From Vitrella brassicaformis (Eukaryota > Sar > Vitrellaceae), in contig CDMY01000268.1 in assembly GCA_001179505.1 (NCBI GenBank), positions 46,489 to 68,804 of the forward strand: DNA of 22,316 nucleotides. The letters are read 5' to 3'. The notes beneath the pieces are model-generated. The model made no database searches and had not been told where the DNA came from. It saw nothing but the letters and a program-made list of their open reading frames with translations. The translations under genes were made by a program, and so were the position numbers. Below are positions 9,501-18,301 of this stretch, one piece after another. Every line of letters starts with the position of its first letter. Within the stretch, counting starts at the first letter, position 1.

Positions 9501-10746
9501 ATGAGCGTTCATTTCGGCACGATCGTGCCGAATTACGGGATTGTGCCTCTGAATACGCTGGTGATCGGCGATGCAGGATTGATTACTTGTGCGGCGTGCT
9601 GCTGTCTGGCTCTTCTCGGCATAATTACAATGAACGGTGACTTGTGCATGTTCACCTCATGCACACCGGACCTGCCAAGCACACGGTGTTTGCTGTTTGC
9701 TCTGCAGGTGGTGTTCCTCTGTCACGTGCACACCTCCTGCATAGAGTTCACGAGCAATGGCCTTCCATCAAGCTCGATCGCCATCGGTCTCAGTCGCTGG
9801 CCGACCCCATCAACATGACCGCCCCAGAGGAGCATCGGCAAGTGTGGCTCACCAAGGAGAGCACCGAGCTCATTATGGGTCAGCCAGGCTGGCAGCTGGC
9901 CCTCCTGCCGGCCAAGATCGACGAGGACGCCCGGCCGCGGCCAGTCCGCCATCTGTATCGCCTCCAGGATTTCCGCAAGCCGGCAATGGACATTGACGAG
10001 CAGGCGACTGACTTTGACAGCCAGTGCGGCGTGCGCGTCTACTGGGGAGGTGAGCTGGTGAACGAGGTGCGCTATGTGCCGGTGAAGAAGAGCAAGGACG
10101 ACAGGCTGTGCGCCACGTGTGTGGTGCCGTGTGCTGATGGCGATGGCAATGTGGGCATCTGCGGCAAGCAGAACACCTACCGCAACGTGGTCAACTCTCA
10201 CCTGCGCAAGACACACAAACTGACAAACGAGGATGCACAGGTGTTTGGACAGACGGCCACATGGTTGTTGCCTCGTAAACGTGTGGTGTGCATTGTGCGT
10301 TGCCTTCAGCTGCTGCTTGTCGGCCCTCAGTCACTGGCGCCCACAACCCCCGCCACACATACACGTAAGATGCGTGTTTGCCTTCTACTTGTCTGTTCAT
10401 CATGACTGCTGCATGCTGTCTGTGTGTAAACAGTTGCCACGACCTTCGTGTTTGCCGGCAGTGTGATCCACCCAAAAGGCAGCGGCGCAGATACGTGAGT
10501 GAGCACGTTCACACGTCGTCGTGTGGCTGTATGTGGACGCGTCCGCCCGTAGGTGTGTGCAGGCCATCCCTCGGTGTTCTGCCGCTTGACGCCATGCCGG
10601 CTGCTGCTGATGCCGATGCCGATGGTGCTGAAGACAGCAGCGTGACGCGGGAGATTGGACAGAGAGGCGCCTCCACACGCGAGGAGACCGACCCTTGGGC
10701 TGACGGATGGGTCGACAGCGTCATTGGCGCGCATATGGGCCATTAG
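9501..10746 (+). CDS. Membrane-anchored CCHH (BED-like) finger protein, copy B
   Basis: Exons 9501-9636, 9708-10240, 10310-10364, 10434-10494, 10563-10746; 969 nt, 322 residues. Unlike copy A it has a good ATG. Residues about 20-43 are a Cys-rich hydrophobic segment (LITCAACCCLALLGIITM), a probable membrane anchor. Residues 60-175 form a conserved block of unknown family. C180-x2-C183 and H210-x4-H215 (LCATC, SHLRKTH) match the ligand order of a BED/C2H2-like finger. The tail is Ala/Asp-rich, then acidic (EETDPWADGW), ending GAHMGH. Exon 2 differs from copy A at about 22 of 533 positions; about 14 of these change the amino acid, so the paralogues have diverged in protein sequence with all ligands kept. 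In copy B one residue between the ligands (C187) is Cys where copy A has Gly. Function unknown. Confidence 0.75.
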
Positions 10747-11140
10747 TGAGTGTGCTTGGCGTGTCTCTATATCACCCGTGTAATGATGCGGCTTGTCTCG
10801 GGTGGGTGGGTAGTTGACACTACTAGTTGTCTTGTTCGTGTATGTGTGTGTGTCTGGTCCTTTGCTCTACCTGCATGGAATCTGCGCCGGTCATTTTTGA
10901 CTCGTTTTATGTCCGCATTAGCCACAAGAGGGATGAGCGACGCAATGCGAAAGGGCCAAGACTGTATCGTGATGCCATACGCAGACTGCCCTGATTGAAG
11001 TCATGATGTTGTTGAAGGTATGGATTCCCAGCAAGTGTCAACAGACAGACAGACAGACAGAGAGACAGGGGGGTCGATGTGGGTGGGAGGGTGGGTGAGT
11101 TGATTAATCGAGCGACACGTGTGACAAAGAAGCGAATCAA
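9550..11140 (+). repeat. Segmental duplication, partner of about 590-2190
   Basis: Near-identical exons, introns and 3' flank link this block with about 590-2190, same orientation, about 9 kb apart. Identity is high in exons (about 96% in exon 2) and stays visible in introns and the 3' flank, so the duplication is recent. Similarity fades just upstream of the hydrophobic segment (near 590 and 9550) and downstream at the shared string agaagcgaatcaa. Confidence 0.8.
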
Positions 11141-11636
11141 AGCACCTTGCTATGGTACGATTCGCCAATATCCCTGAGCAAGGCGTCTCACGCTGACGCA
11201 TTGCACCATCAGGCATACACAAAACACCTCACAAGACACGAAACACCAAAATCGAATCAAGAACCCCTCTCCCCATTCTCGCACAAGTGCACAGACCGAT
11301 GAGTGTCGCTTGTGATACGCCAGGCACAAACAGACAGACAGACAGACAGACAGCTTTGTCAAACGGCTCGCCGCAACAAAAGCACACACACTTGGATGCA
11401 TCAAGCCCTCGCCCAATGCAGAGACATGCACGTACGTCAACACATGAATCAAATGCAATTCAATCGACACGCATCGATACCCAGGCAGGCAGGAAGGTGA
11501 GCAGAAAACGACCAACAACCCATCACCCTCGCCTCCCTCCCTCCGCCCCTCCGTGTCGGTCTGTCTGTAGGTCTCTCTCTTCCTGTCTTCCTCTCTCCTG
11601 CCGCATCTCTTGACATTCAGCCCGCCGGTCAGGAGC
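10747..11636. other. Convergent intergenic region
   Basis: It lies between the 3' ends of copy B (+) and the secreted repeat protein (-). The first 400 bp are the duplicated 3' flank. The rest holds (CAGA)n tracts at 11041-11060 and 11331-11353 and a pyrimidine-rich stretch at 11520-11600. The long minus-strand frame covering part of it is low in complexity and not supported as a gene. Confidence 0.6.
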
Positions 11637-12259
11637 CTACCGGCCATTGCCGCGCCCGACACTGCCAGGAACGACCTCCCACTGCTTGCCGGGCGCGCGC
11701 CCGACACTGCCAGGAATGACCTCCCACTGCTTGGCGGGCCCGACACTGCCAGGAATAACATCCCACTGCTTGGCGGGCCCGACACTGCCAGGAATAATCT
11801 CTAGCTGCTCGGCGGGCCTGACACTGCTAGGATCAATCTCCCACTGCCGAACACTGCCAGGAATCCTGGCTGGGCTGCCAATGACTGGGTTGCGAGAAAC
11901 AACCGGTGCGCTGGGGGGCCTGCTCGCAAAGACTGGGTTGCTGGAAACCACCCCGGATCCACTGGCTGGGGTGCCACCAGTAGGCCCTGGTGCATTGGCC
12001 GGCTTATTATCTTCCCAGTTGGAAGAAGGCAGACGAAGAGGTTTCCGGATCACAGCTTGGGCATCTGCACCAGACAGACAGACAGACAGACGCAGAGAAG
12101 GACAGGCAATTAAGCAAAAAGGTCTCTGTGGATACAGTAGAGGCATCCTCTGCCCCCCTCTCTCCCGTCCCTTCGCCCACGTCGCAGGTTTGCTGTGTCT
12201 GGTGCGGCCATCGCAGAGGGCAGCAGCACGAGTAACGCTGTCAGCACCAGGGGACTCAT
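11637..12259 (-). CDS. Small secreted protein with 13-residue repeats
   Basis: Exons 12259-12181 and 12064-11637, joined in phase 1 across a 116-nt intron whose acceptor side carries a (CTGT)n tract; 168 residues. The N-terminus is a classical signal peptide (MSPLVLTALLVLLPSAMA, cleavage near residues 18-19). The middle is Pro/Gly/Ser/Asn-rich. The C-terminal half holds degenerate tandem repeats with core PGSVGPAKQWEVI, about five copies varying at the linker (RQWEID, AEQLEI, AKQWDV, GKQWEV), ending GRGNGR. The 39-bp DNA repeats coincide with the protein repeats. I recognise no family. Likely exported or vesicular; a structural or surface role is a guess. It is divergent from the first RING-TLDc gene. 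Confidence 0.65.
11650..11880 (-). repeat. 39-bp coding tandem repeat
   Basis: The plus-strand motif cccgacactgccaggaat recurs at about 11657, 11699, 11738 and 11777, with more degenerate copies near 11815 and 11850. Spacing is mostly 39 bp (42 once, explained by a 3-nt insertion), always a whole number of codons. It encodes the PGSVG..KQWEV repeats of the secreted protein. Confidence 0.8.
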
Positions 12260-12449
12260 GACGGAGGAAGTGCGACGAGGAGAGAGCCTTATGTGTGCGA
12301 TGTTGACGAAATGCGGCTGCCTGACGATCGAGTGTCTGTCTCTCAAGGGAGAGGAGAAAAACGGTCCCCGCGCGCACTCTAAAATCGCATGTTTACAAAA
12401 GGCTGGAGAGTTTACAGCTGTACGGCCGGGGTGATGGCTGCTGTGGAAG
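12260..12449. promoter_or_regulatory. Divergent promoter interval
   Basis: 190 bp separate the ATG of the secreted repeat protein (-) from the proposed ATG of the first RING-TLDc gene (+). No coding exon is evident on either strand, so both start regions should be here. Confidence 0.35.
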
Positions 12450-13831
12450 ATGGCCATCTGCACGAATGGCTTCACAAGCAACGGAAAGAACGAACCTCGA
12501 CAGCTCAGATGCGGTGAGTGAAACAGCAAGGAGTGACCGGAGTGGCTGATATGGTCTGCTTCCTCTGTGTGTGTCCTGCAGGCCATTCGTTCTGCGCAGA
12601 TGTGAGAAGCAGGGAGGCGGCTCTTGCTGTGACAGCCACAGATCTGATGTGTGTGCTGTGTGTAGTGCATCGTTGACCTCCACCGTCACGCAGCCAACAA
12701 CACCATCCCATGCCCCAACAGATGCGGGTTAGACACTCAAGATAACTCATGAAGGGACGGCCGCATGTGAGTGTGCCCTGTGTCTGATACGATAGGCTGG
12801 CGACGCCAGTACTGGTCGACGTCGATGTACCTAAGAACTATGCCCTGGCGGCCGCAGTGGAGCGGAATGAGCAGCAAGGTACACAAAGGAATGCATACAA
12901 AGGCACACACACACAGAAACACACACACACACACTCTTGTCGACTGAAGGTTGATGTACCTCTTCTTCGTGCAGAGCTTCAGCAGCTGACTCTGCTGCAC
13001 AAGTGCGCCACTGCCGCCCACTCATTGACACCGCCGGAGGTGGCGCAGGTCATGCAGATGTGCGGCCTCTCACACGCGACGGACACTCTGCCGAACATGC
13101 GCAGTCGTCTGCACGGCCACCTGACGGTAAGTGTGACCGACCCACTCACACACGCTATCAATCAGCCGTGTCTCCCCGTCTGTGTTTGGTCTGCAGTCGT
13201 CGATTGAGGGCAGTAAGGTCACGAGGCTGCACGAAATGTTTATCACCAAGTGGGCCAATGCGGGCAACAAGTCACTCCGGCTGATCTACCAGTACAGCTG
13301 GTGTCAACAACGTGGCCAACAGACAGAGCCACTGCATCTCTGCGCGTGTGTGCCATTAGATCGACGCGCGACGGGCCATCGTACGGCGATTTCCTGCGCT
13401 GTGTCGGCGATGCGAGTGGCCTCGTGTTCGTCGTCATCAAGGACAAGTACGTATTTGGGGCCTTCATCAGCACCAGCATCCAGCTCCCCGACGACCTAGC
13501 AGGCGACAATCGCTACGAGTGTGATGTGTGGCATTTCTCACTGGCCGGCCACTTCCGCCAATTGACCAAGATTGCTGCAAAAGGCAGGGAGACAGTGAAT
13601 GTGGCCGGGCGGGAGGGGCTTACAGCGGCTGGGGCGAAGCTGGAGATCGGTGGGTGTCTGGATTTGGGATGTGTTCCTGCTGCTGATGATATCCGCAGCT
13701 GCTATCAGTTCATACACAGCGGTGATGTGCCTGAGGGCTATATGGGGGTGAGATATGGGTTTGCCAATGCCCTGTTTGGGGGCAGCAGAATGTTTATGGC
13801 TGACAATGTGGAGGTCCTGAGTGTGGCGTAA
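12450..13831 (+). CDS. RING-like/TLDc protein, first of three tandem copies
   Basis: Exons 12450-12513, 12582-12601, 12666-12727, 12796-12878, 12975-13126, 13197-13291, 13360-13831; 948 nt, 315 residues, no internal stop. The N-terminus is a degenerate C3HC4 RING: C4, then C21-x-H23-x2-C26-x2-C29 and C44-x3-C48 (CGHSFCADC, CPNRC). The first Cys of the opening C-x2-C pair, present in both downstream copies, is replaced (KMAIC instead of SCEIC), and an in-frame TGA lies just upstream. A helical middle region (LLHKCATAAHSL) follows, then a complete TLDc domain (about 128-315): SIEGSK, STRDGPSYGDFLRCVGD, YVFGAF, FSLAGHF, ALFGGSRMFMAD. RING domains are usually E3 ubiquitin ligases; with a ligand missing, activity is doubtful. 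TLDc proteins elsewhere act in oxidation resistance and V-ATPase regulation. The start at 12450 fits the reading frame but is not certain. Confidence 0.75.
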
Positions 13832-13850
13832 GCCGTCTAAGAAGGGACCG

Positions 13851-13922
13851 TATGCCAAGGCTCTGTTTGGGGGCAGCAGGCGCTTCATGGCTGATGAGGT
13901 GGAGGTACTCACTGCGGTGTGA
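13851..13922 (+). pseudogene. Duplicated TLDc 3' tail
   Basis: Twenty nucleotides after the stop of the preceding gene lies a second copy of the TLDc C-terminal coding segment (AKALFGGSRRFMADEVEVLT, ending V and TGA). It is out of frame with that gene. What follows it (gaggtcagattgattgag) is the 3' flank shared with the two downstream copies. This is the ancestral gene end left behind after a partial tandem duplication or unequal exchange. Confidence 0.8.
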
Positions 13923-14707
13923 CAATGAGGAAGGAGAGGTCAGATTGATTGAGGGTTGCATGCCACTCCTCGAGACATGACATGCTTTGGTGACTGTATG
14001 TATGTCTGTACACTCATTTTATTCAGCTGCGAGGCCTTTCGTTATTGCTTTCTGCGTGTTTGTGGTGTGATGTCGTATATAATACCATTGCCGTACGTGT
14101 CCTGCTTTTAGCCAACTGTGTGGTCTGGCTACACAGCAGAAGGTGTCTGAATGAGACATCCGTCACAAGAGCCACATGATGCGTATCTGTTTGGACTATG
14201 ATGGTGGCCTTTCTCCCATCGTTTGGTGCATCTTTTTGCGAAGGGGGTACTACATGTGTGCGTCCCTTCGCTGCCTGTCGCGTGTCTGCGTGTGGATGTG
14301 TGTGTGCGTGTGTATATACAACAATCCCTGATGTGGTCTCCCAAGCCACGCACCCAGACATACACACCAACGCATGAGTGCCGTCAAACGTGATTGTGAC
14401 TCGTGACTGCGATGCACGCAAAATCGACGATATGTGTACACGTATGCGTACACGATTTGTTGTATACAGTCAGTGCACTGTGTATGCTTCGCTTACAAAG
14501 CCATTCCCTCGGTCCTGTGGTCAATAGGGACCGTACATGCGACGTATCAGCCGGTCGTTGCTTGATAGAACTTTCCGCCCATCAGCTAGTCACTGCTTTA
14601 AACAGCCTCTCGTGCTTGCGCTACCGCTGACTCATGAATTCAATCGTCGCTCCACGATCCAAAATAATGAGCTCGCGGAGGGAGGAGGAAAAGAGGAGGA
14701 AGCCGCG
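13923..14707. other. Intergenic region between RING-TLDc copies 1 and 2
   Basis: It starts with the 3' flank common to the tandem genes and ends with a 5' flank shared with copy 3 (cagctagtcactgctt). A GT-rich stretch lies at about 14280-14320. Open frames here are short and low in complexity. One extends upstream of the copy 2 ATG but has no counterpart in copy 3. Confidence 0.55.
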
Positions 14708-16166
14708 ATGGCTGCCGCGCGTGGTTGTGGTGACGAGCAGCATCTGTCGTGTGAGATCTGCACGATTGCTTACACGAGCACTGGACGGCGGACGCCTCAA
14801 GTGCTCAGATGCGGTGAGGGCAGCAAGCAGTGGGAGGGGAGAAGGGGCAAGCAGACGTGGGCTGTCTGTCTGTCTGTCTGTCTGACTGTCAGGTCACTCG
14901 TATTGCGCAGACGTAAGAAAGGCCGCTGCTGCTGTGACCTCATCTGAGCAGATCTGCCTTGTTGTGTGTTTTGTGCAGTGCGTCCGTGATCTCCAAAGAC
15001 GTGCAGCCAACAACACCATCAGCTGCCCAAACAGATGCGGGTAAGCGAGAGCCGACACGCCCGATGCACGCACCAGTGCTCATGTCGGACCTGGCAGGGT
15101 GACGACGCCAGCCGATGTGGATGTGCCGAAGAACTATCCCCTGGCGGCCGCAATCGAGGCGAAAGAGGCGCAAGGTACAAGGTCAAATAGACACTCACGC
15201 GTATGCTGCATCATGTGGCGCTTTTCGATGTGTCCAGAGCGTCACCGTATGGCTACTCTATACAAGTGCGCCACCGCGGCCTATTCGCTGAGCCTGGCAG
15301 AGGTCACAACGGTCATCGAGGCGTGTCGTCTGGAGAATGAGGTTGACATGGAAGCGGGGCTGCCGGCGCGCGCTCGCGACTTCACACACTCATGACGGTG
15401 GGATGGCAAGTAGAGATAAGGACCGGCCCCATCTCGTGTGACAATCGGCTCGTCCTGCGATGTGGACGCATTGTTTGGTGCTGTTTGGTCTGTGTGGCTG
15501 CAGGCGCCGATTGAGAGCAGTACGTTGAATCGAATGCAGGGCATATTCATCAACAAGTGGGTCGGAGGCCACACCACATCTCTGCGGTCCCTCTACCGGT
15601 GAGCTAAACAATGTGCACTGAGGCAGCTTTATAGATTCATCTCTCTCTCTCTCTCTGTGTGTATGTGTGTGTGCTGATATCTCAGGTCGTCGCGCGACGG
15701 GCCGTCATATGGCGATCTGCTGCGTTGTGTGGGCGACACGAGTGGCCTGGTGTTCGTCATCCGCAAGGACACGTACGTCTTCGGCGCCTTCATCCGTGCC
15801 GCCCTCGAGCTGCCACATTACCCAAGAGGCATGAACGAGTACGAGTGCGATGTGTGGTATTTCTCGCTGGCCGGTCACTTCGACACACCGACCAAGATGG
15901 AAGGCAGCCGGATGGTGGGGGTGGCGGGGCGGGAGGGGACAGTGTATGGGGTGGCGAAGCTGGGGATCGGTAGGCGGTTCGATAGGTGGCTGTGGTTGGG
16001 CTATGAGGGCGGCGCTGCTGATGATATGCGCCGCTGCCGTCATGGCGTCCCCAGCGATGATGTGCCTGGGGTCTATGTGGGTGTGAGGGATGAATATGAC
16101 CGTGCTCTGTTTGGGTGCAGCATTGACTTCATGGCCGACGAGGTGGAGGTGCTCACTGCGGTGTGA
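14708..16166 (+). CDS. RING-TLDc protein, second copy, frameshifted (possible pseudogene)
   Basis: Exons 14708-14813, 14893-14912, 14979-15040, 15098-15174, 15238-15397, 15504-15598, 15686-16166, with the same structure as copies 1 and 3. The RING is complete: C15-x2-C18, C35-x-H37-x2-C40-x2-C43, C58-x3-C62 (SCEIC, RCGHSYCADC, CPNRC). The linker begins ADVDVPKNYPLAAA. Exon 5 is 160 nt against 161 in copy 3. The missing base in the GC-rich stretch around 15364-15380 shifts the frame into a TGA at 15393-15395, so as written the protein ends after 140 residues, before TLDc. Beyond it, exons 6-7 still encode an undamaged TLDc (PIESSTLNRM, SSRDGPSYGDLLRCVGD, YVFGAF, FMADEVEVLTAV). This means a recent lesion, a sequencing error, or a split gene. 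The ATG at 14708 is chosen because copy 3 starts at the equivalent place. Confidence 0.7.
14862..14884 (+). repeat. (CTGT)n tract next to a splice acceptor
   Basis: A tetranucleotide repeat forms the pyrimidine-rich part of intron 1 of RING-TLDc copy 2, ending only 8 nt before the gactgtcag acceptor. Similar tracts sit at the acceptor of copy 3 intron 1 (about 17014-17039) and, on the minus strand, of the secreted repeat protein intron (12071-12090). Confidence 0.75.
15364..15395 (+). other. Frameshift site and resulting stop in RING-TLDc copy 2
   Basis: Aligned with copy 3, the segment between MEA and the SRLHTLM helix is one nucleotide short in gccggcgcgcgctcgcg. The shifted frame ends at TGA 15393-15395, while the intended frame would run to a donor at 15398. 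Confidence 0.7.
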
Positions 16167-16858
16167 GAGTGAGGCAGAGGTCAGATTGACTGAGTGGTGC
16201 ATCTGGTTTCTGGACGTCGCATGCTTTGATGGCTGTCTGCATATGTATGTACTCGGCTTTTCTTCAGCTTTATGACGCCTCGCTGTTTTTGGCCGTGGCG
16301 TGGCTGTCTGTCTGTCTGTCCGTCTGTCTGTCTGTCTTCAGAGGGAGAGACCACATTGATGACAGCTGCACGGTGCTTTTCTCATCATGGCACGCTTTGA
16401 TGGCAAGTGAGTATATGTATGTCGCCTTTATCCATCTGTGTGAGTCGTTTCTGGCCCCTCGTGTTTGTTTTGTTTGTCCGTGATGTCTATCTGTATGTGT
16501 ATGCCATTTTTGGATGACTGTATGTTTGCGTGCATGTGCGTTCTATCATGGGAGGCGGGCGTCCGATCCCGTCCGATGCATATATATATATATATATCTC
16601 CTTTGAAGTATTGCGCGTGCGGTCGGTGTGCGTGTCAATGATCAATGTGCGATTGCGTGCTGTCGGCTTTTTATGATCAGACGACGAAGGATCATGTCTG
16701 TCTATCACGTGCGTGTCCGCATACCCCCGACAAAGCGACGATGGGCGGGTGCGGGATAACAGCTAGTCACTGCTTCCCCTGCCCCTGATTTATGAGTTCA
16801 ATCTCGGAACCGATTCCATCTTAGCTCGCAGGTTTCCCCCAAGAATTCTCCTTTTGCG
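16167..16858. other. Intergenic region between RING-TLDc copies 2 and 3
   Basis: No gene seen. It contains the shared 3' flank, a (CTGT)n tract at 16304-16337 and an internal repeat of the flank motif atggcacgctttgatggc near 16387, found in similar form near 16218 and 18352. A (TA)n tract lies at 16581-16597 and the shared 5' flank starts near 16760. Confidence 0.55.
16581..16597. repeat. (TA)n microsatellite
   Basis: A short alternating TA run between RING-TLDc copies 2 and 3, the only such AT tract in the window. Confidence 0.85.
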
Positions 16859-18301
16859 ATGATGGCGCGTGGTGGTGGTGACGAGCAGCATCTGTCGTGT
16901 GAGATCTGCACGAATGCCTATACGAGCACCGGACTTCGGACTCCTCAAGTGCTCAGATGCGGTGAGGAGAGCAAGCAGTGGGACGGGAGAAGGGGCAAGC
17001 AGATGTGTGCTGTTGTCTGTCTGACTGTCTGACTGTCAGGTCACTCGTATTGCGCAGACGTAAGAAAGTTCGCTGCTGCTGTGACCTCATCTGAGCAGAT
17101 CTGCCTTGTTTGTGTGTTTTGTGCAGTGCGTCAGAGATCTCCAAAGGCGTGCAGCCAACAACACCATCAGCTGCCCAAACAGATGCGGGTGAGGGGGGAC
17201 CGACACGCTCGATGCACGCACCGGTGAGCGCATGATGGGTTTGGGTGTTTTTCAATGTCCCTCAGGGTGATGACGCCCGCCGATGTGGATGTCCCAAAAT
17301 GCTACCCCCTGGTGGCTGCAGTTGAGGCGAAAGAGCAGCAGGGTCCGCAAAGACCGCAAGTACACGCCCGCGTATGATGCAGGATGTGGCGTCTTCCGGT
17401 GTGTTCAGATCGTGATCGCATGGCTGTTTTGCTCAAGTGCTCCACTGCCGCCTATTCCCTGACTCGAGCGGAGACCCAGGTGGTCATCGAAACGTGTCAG
17501 CTGGCGAATGAGGTCGACATGGAGGCCCCCCTCTCGGCGATACGGTCACGACTCCACACACTCATGATGGTACGAGAGATGCAATTGAGAGACAACAAGT
17601 GGCGCTTTTCCTCTCTTGTGATTTCCTGGTGCTGCTTCCTCTGTGTGGCTGCAGACGTCGATTGAGGGCAGCATGATGAATCGCATGCAGGGTGTGTTTC
17701 TCACCAAGTGGGTCGGAGGCACCGGCAAGTCGCTGCGGTCCCTCTACCGGTGAGCAGATGGAATGCCAATCGACACGGCAGTGTACTCATTCTTGTCTTC
17801 TCTCTGTGCGTGTGTGCCATTCCCAGAGCGACCCGTGACGGGCCGTCGTATGGCGATCTGCTGCGGTGTGTGGGCGACACGAAGGACCTGGTGTTCGTTG
17901 TCAGCAAGGGCGAGTACGTCTTCGGCGCCTTCGTCAGTGGTGGCCTGCAGCTGCCCGATGACCCGACAGGCGTGAACGAGTACGACTGTGATGGGTGGCA
18001 ATTCTCGCTGGCCGGCCACTTCACCAAGGGCCCGACCAAGTTGTAGGAAGGCAAATGGCCAGTGTGTGTGGCAGGGCGGGAGGGGACACTTTTTCGGGCG
18101 AAGCTGGTGATCGACGGGATCGGTGGGTGGCTGTGGTTGGGGTGTGGCGCTGCTGCTGATTTGCGCAGCTGCCGTCATGGCATGTGCTCGGTGGCGGTGC
18201 CTGATGGCTATGTGGGGGTGAGGGATGAGCATGGCAATGCTCAGTTTGGGGGCAGCCATATCTTTATGGCTGATGAGGTGGAGGTGCTCACTGTGGTGTG
18301 A
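16859..18301 (+). CDS. RING-TLDc protein, third copy, with in-frame stop in TLDc (possible pseudogene)
   Basis: Exons 16859-16961, 17040-17059, 17127-17188, 17266-17342, 17409-17569, 17655-17749, 17827-18301; 993 nt, 330 codons before the final TGA. The RING is complete (SCEIC, RCGHSYCADC, CPNRC). The middle helices (LLKCSTAAYSLT, NEVDMEAPLSAIRSRL) and the TLDc start (SIEGSMMNRM, RATRDGPSYGDLLRCVGD) are well kept. An in-frame TAG at 18044-18046 interrupts TLDc after residue 245 (PTKL, stop, EGKWPVCVAGREG). The frame continues undamaged to MADEVEVLTVV. The homologous codon in TLDc1 of the minus-strand gene is TGG (Trp), so one G-to-A change explains it. The intron 4 donor is the unusual gtccgc. 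The start could also be the next ATG at 16862. Confidence 0.7.
18044..18046 (+). other. In-frame TAG within TLDc of copy 3
   Basis: TAG replaces the Trp codon found in the paralogous motif TWEGKWPVCVAG at 6400-6440 on the minus strand. No intron that would remove it is evident, because no suitable GT donor lies just upstream. Confidence 0.8.

Noticed and set aside
11150-11785. Minus-strand frame with SGPPSSG repeats
   Set aside because: It is a shadow of the 39-bp coding repeat in another frame and runs into low-complexity intergenic sequence. The adjacent frame has a signal peptide and consistent splicing.
14634-14885. Alternative upstream starts for RING-TLDc copy 2
   Set aside because: The ATG at 14634 is in a different frame from the RING, and the longer in-frame extension has no match upstream of copy 3.
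18044-18046. TAG as a reassigned sense codon
   Set aside because: Other genes in the window use TAG as a natural stop (GTPase, both finger genes, the secreted protein), so reassignment is not supported.
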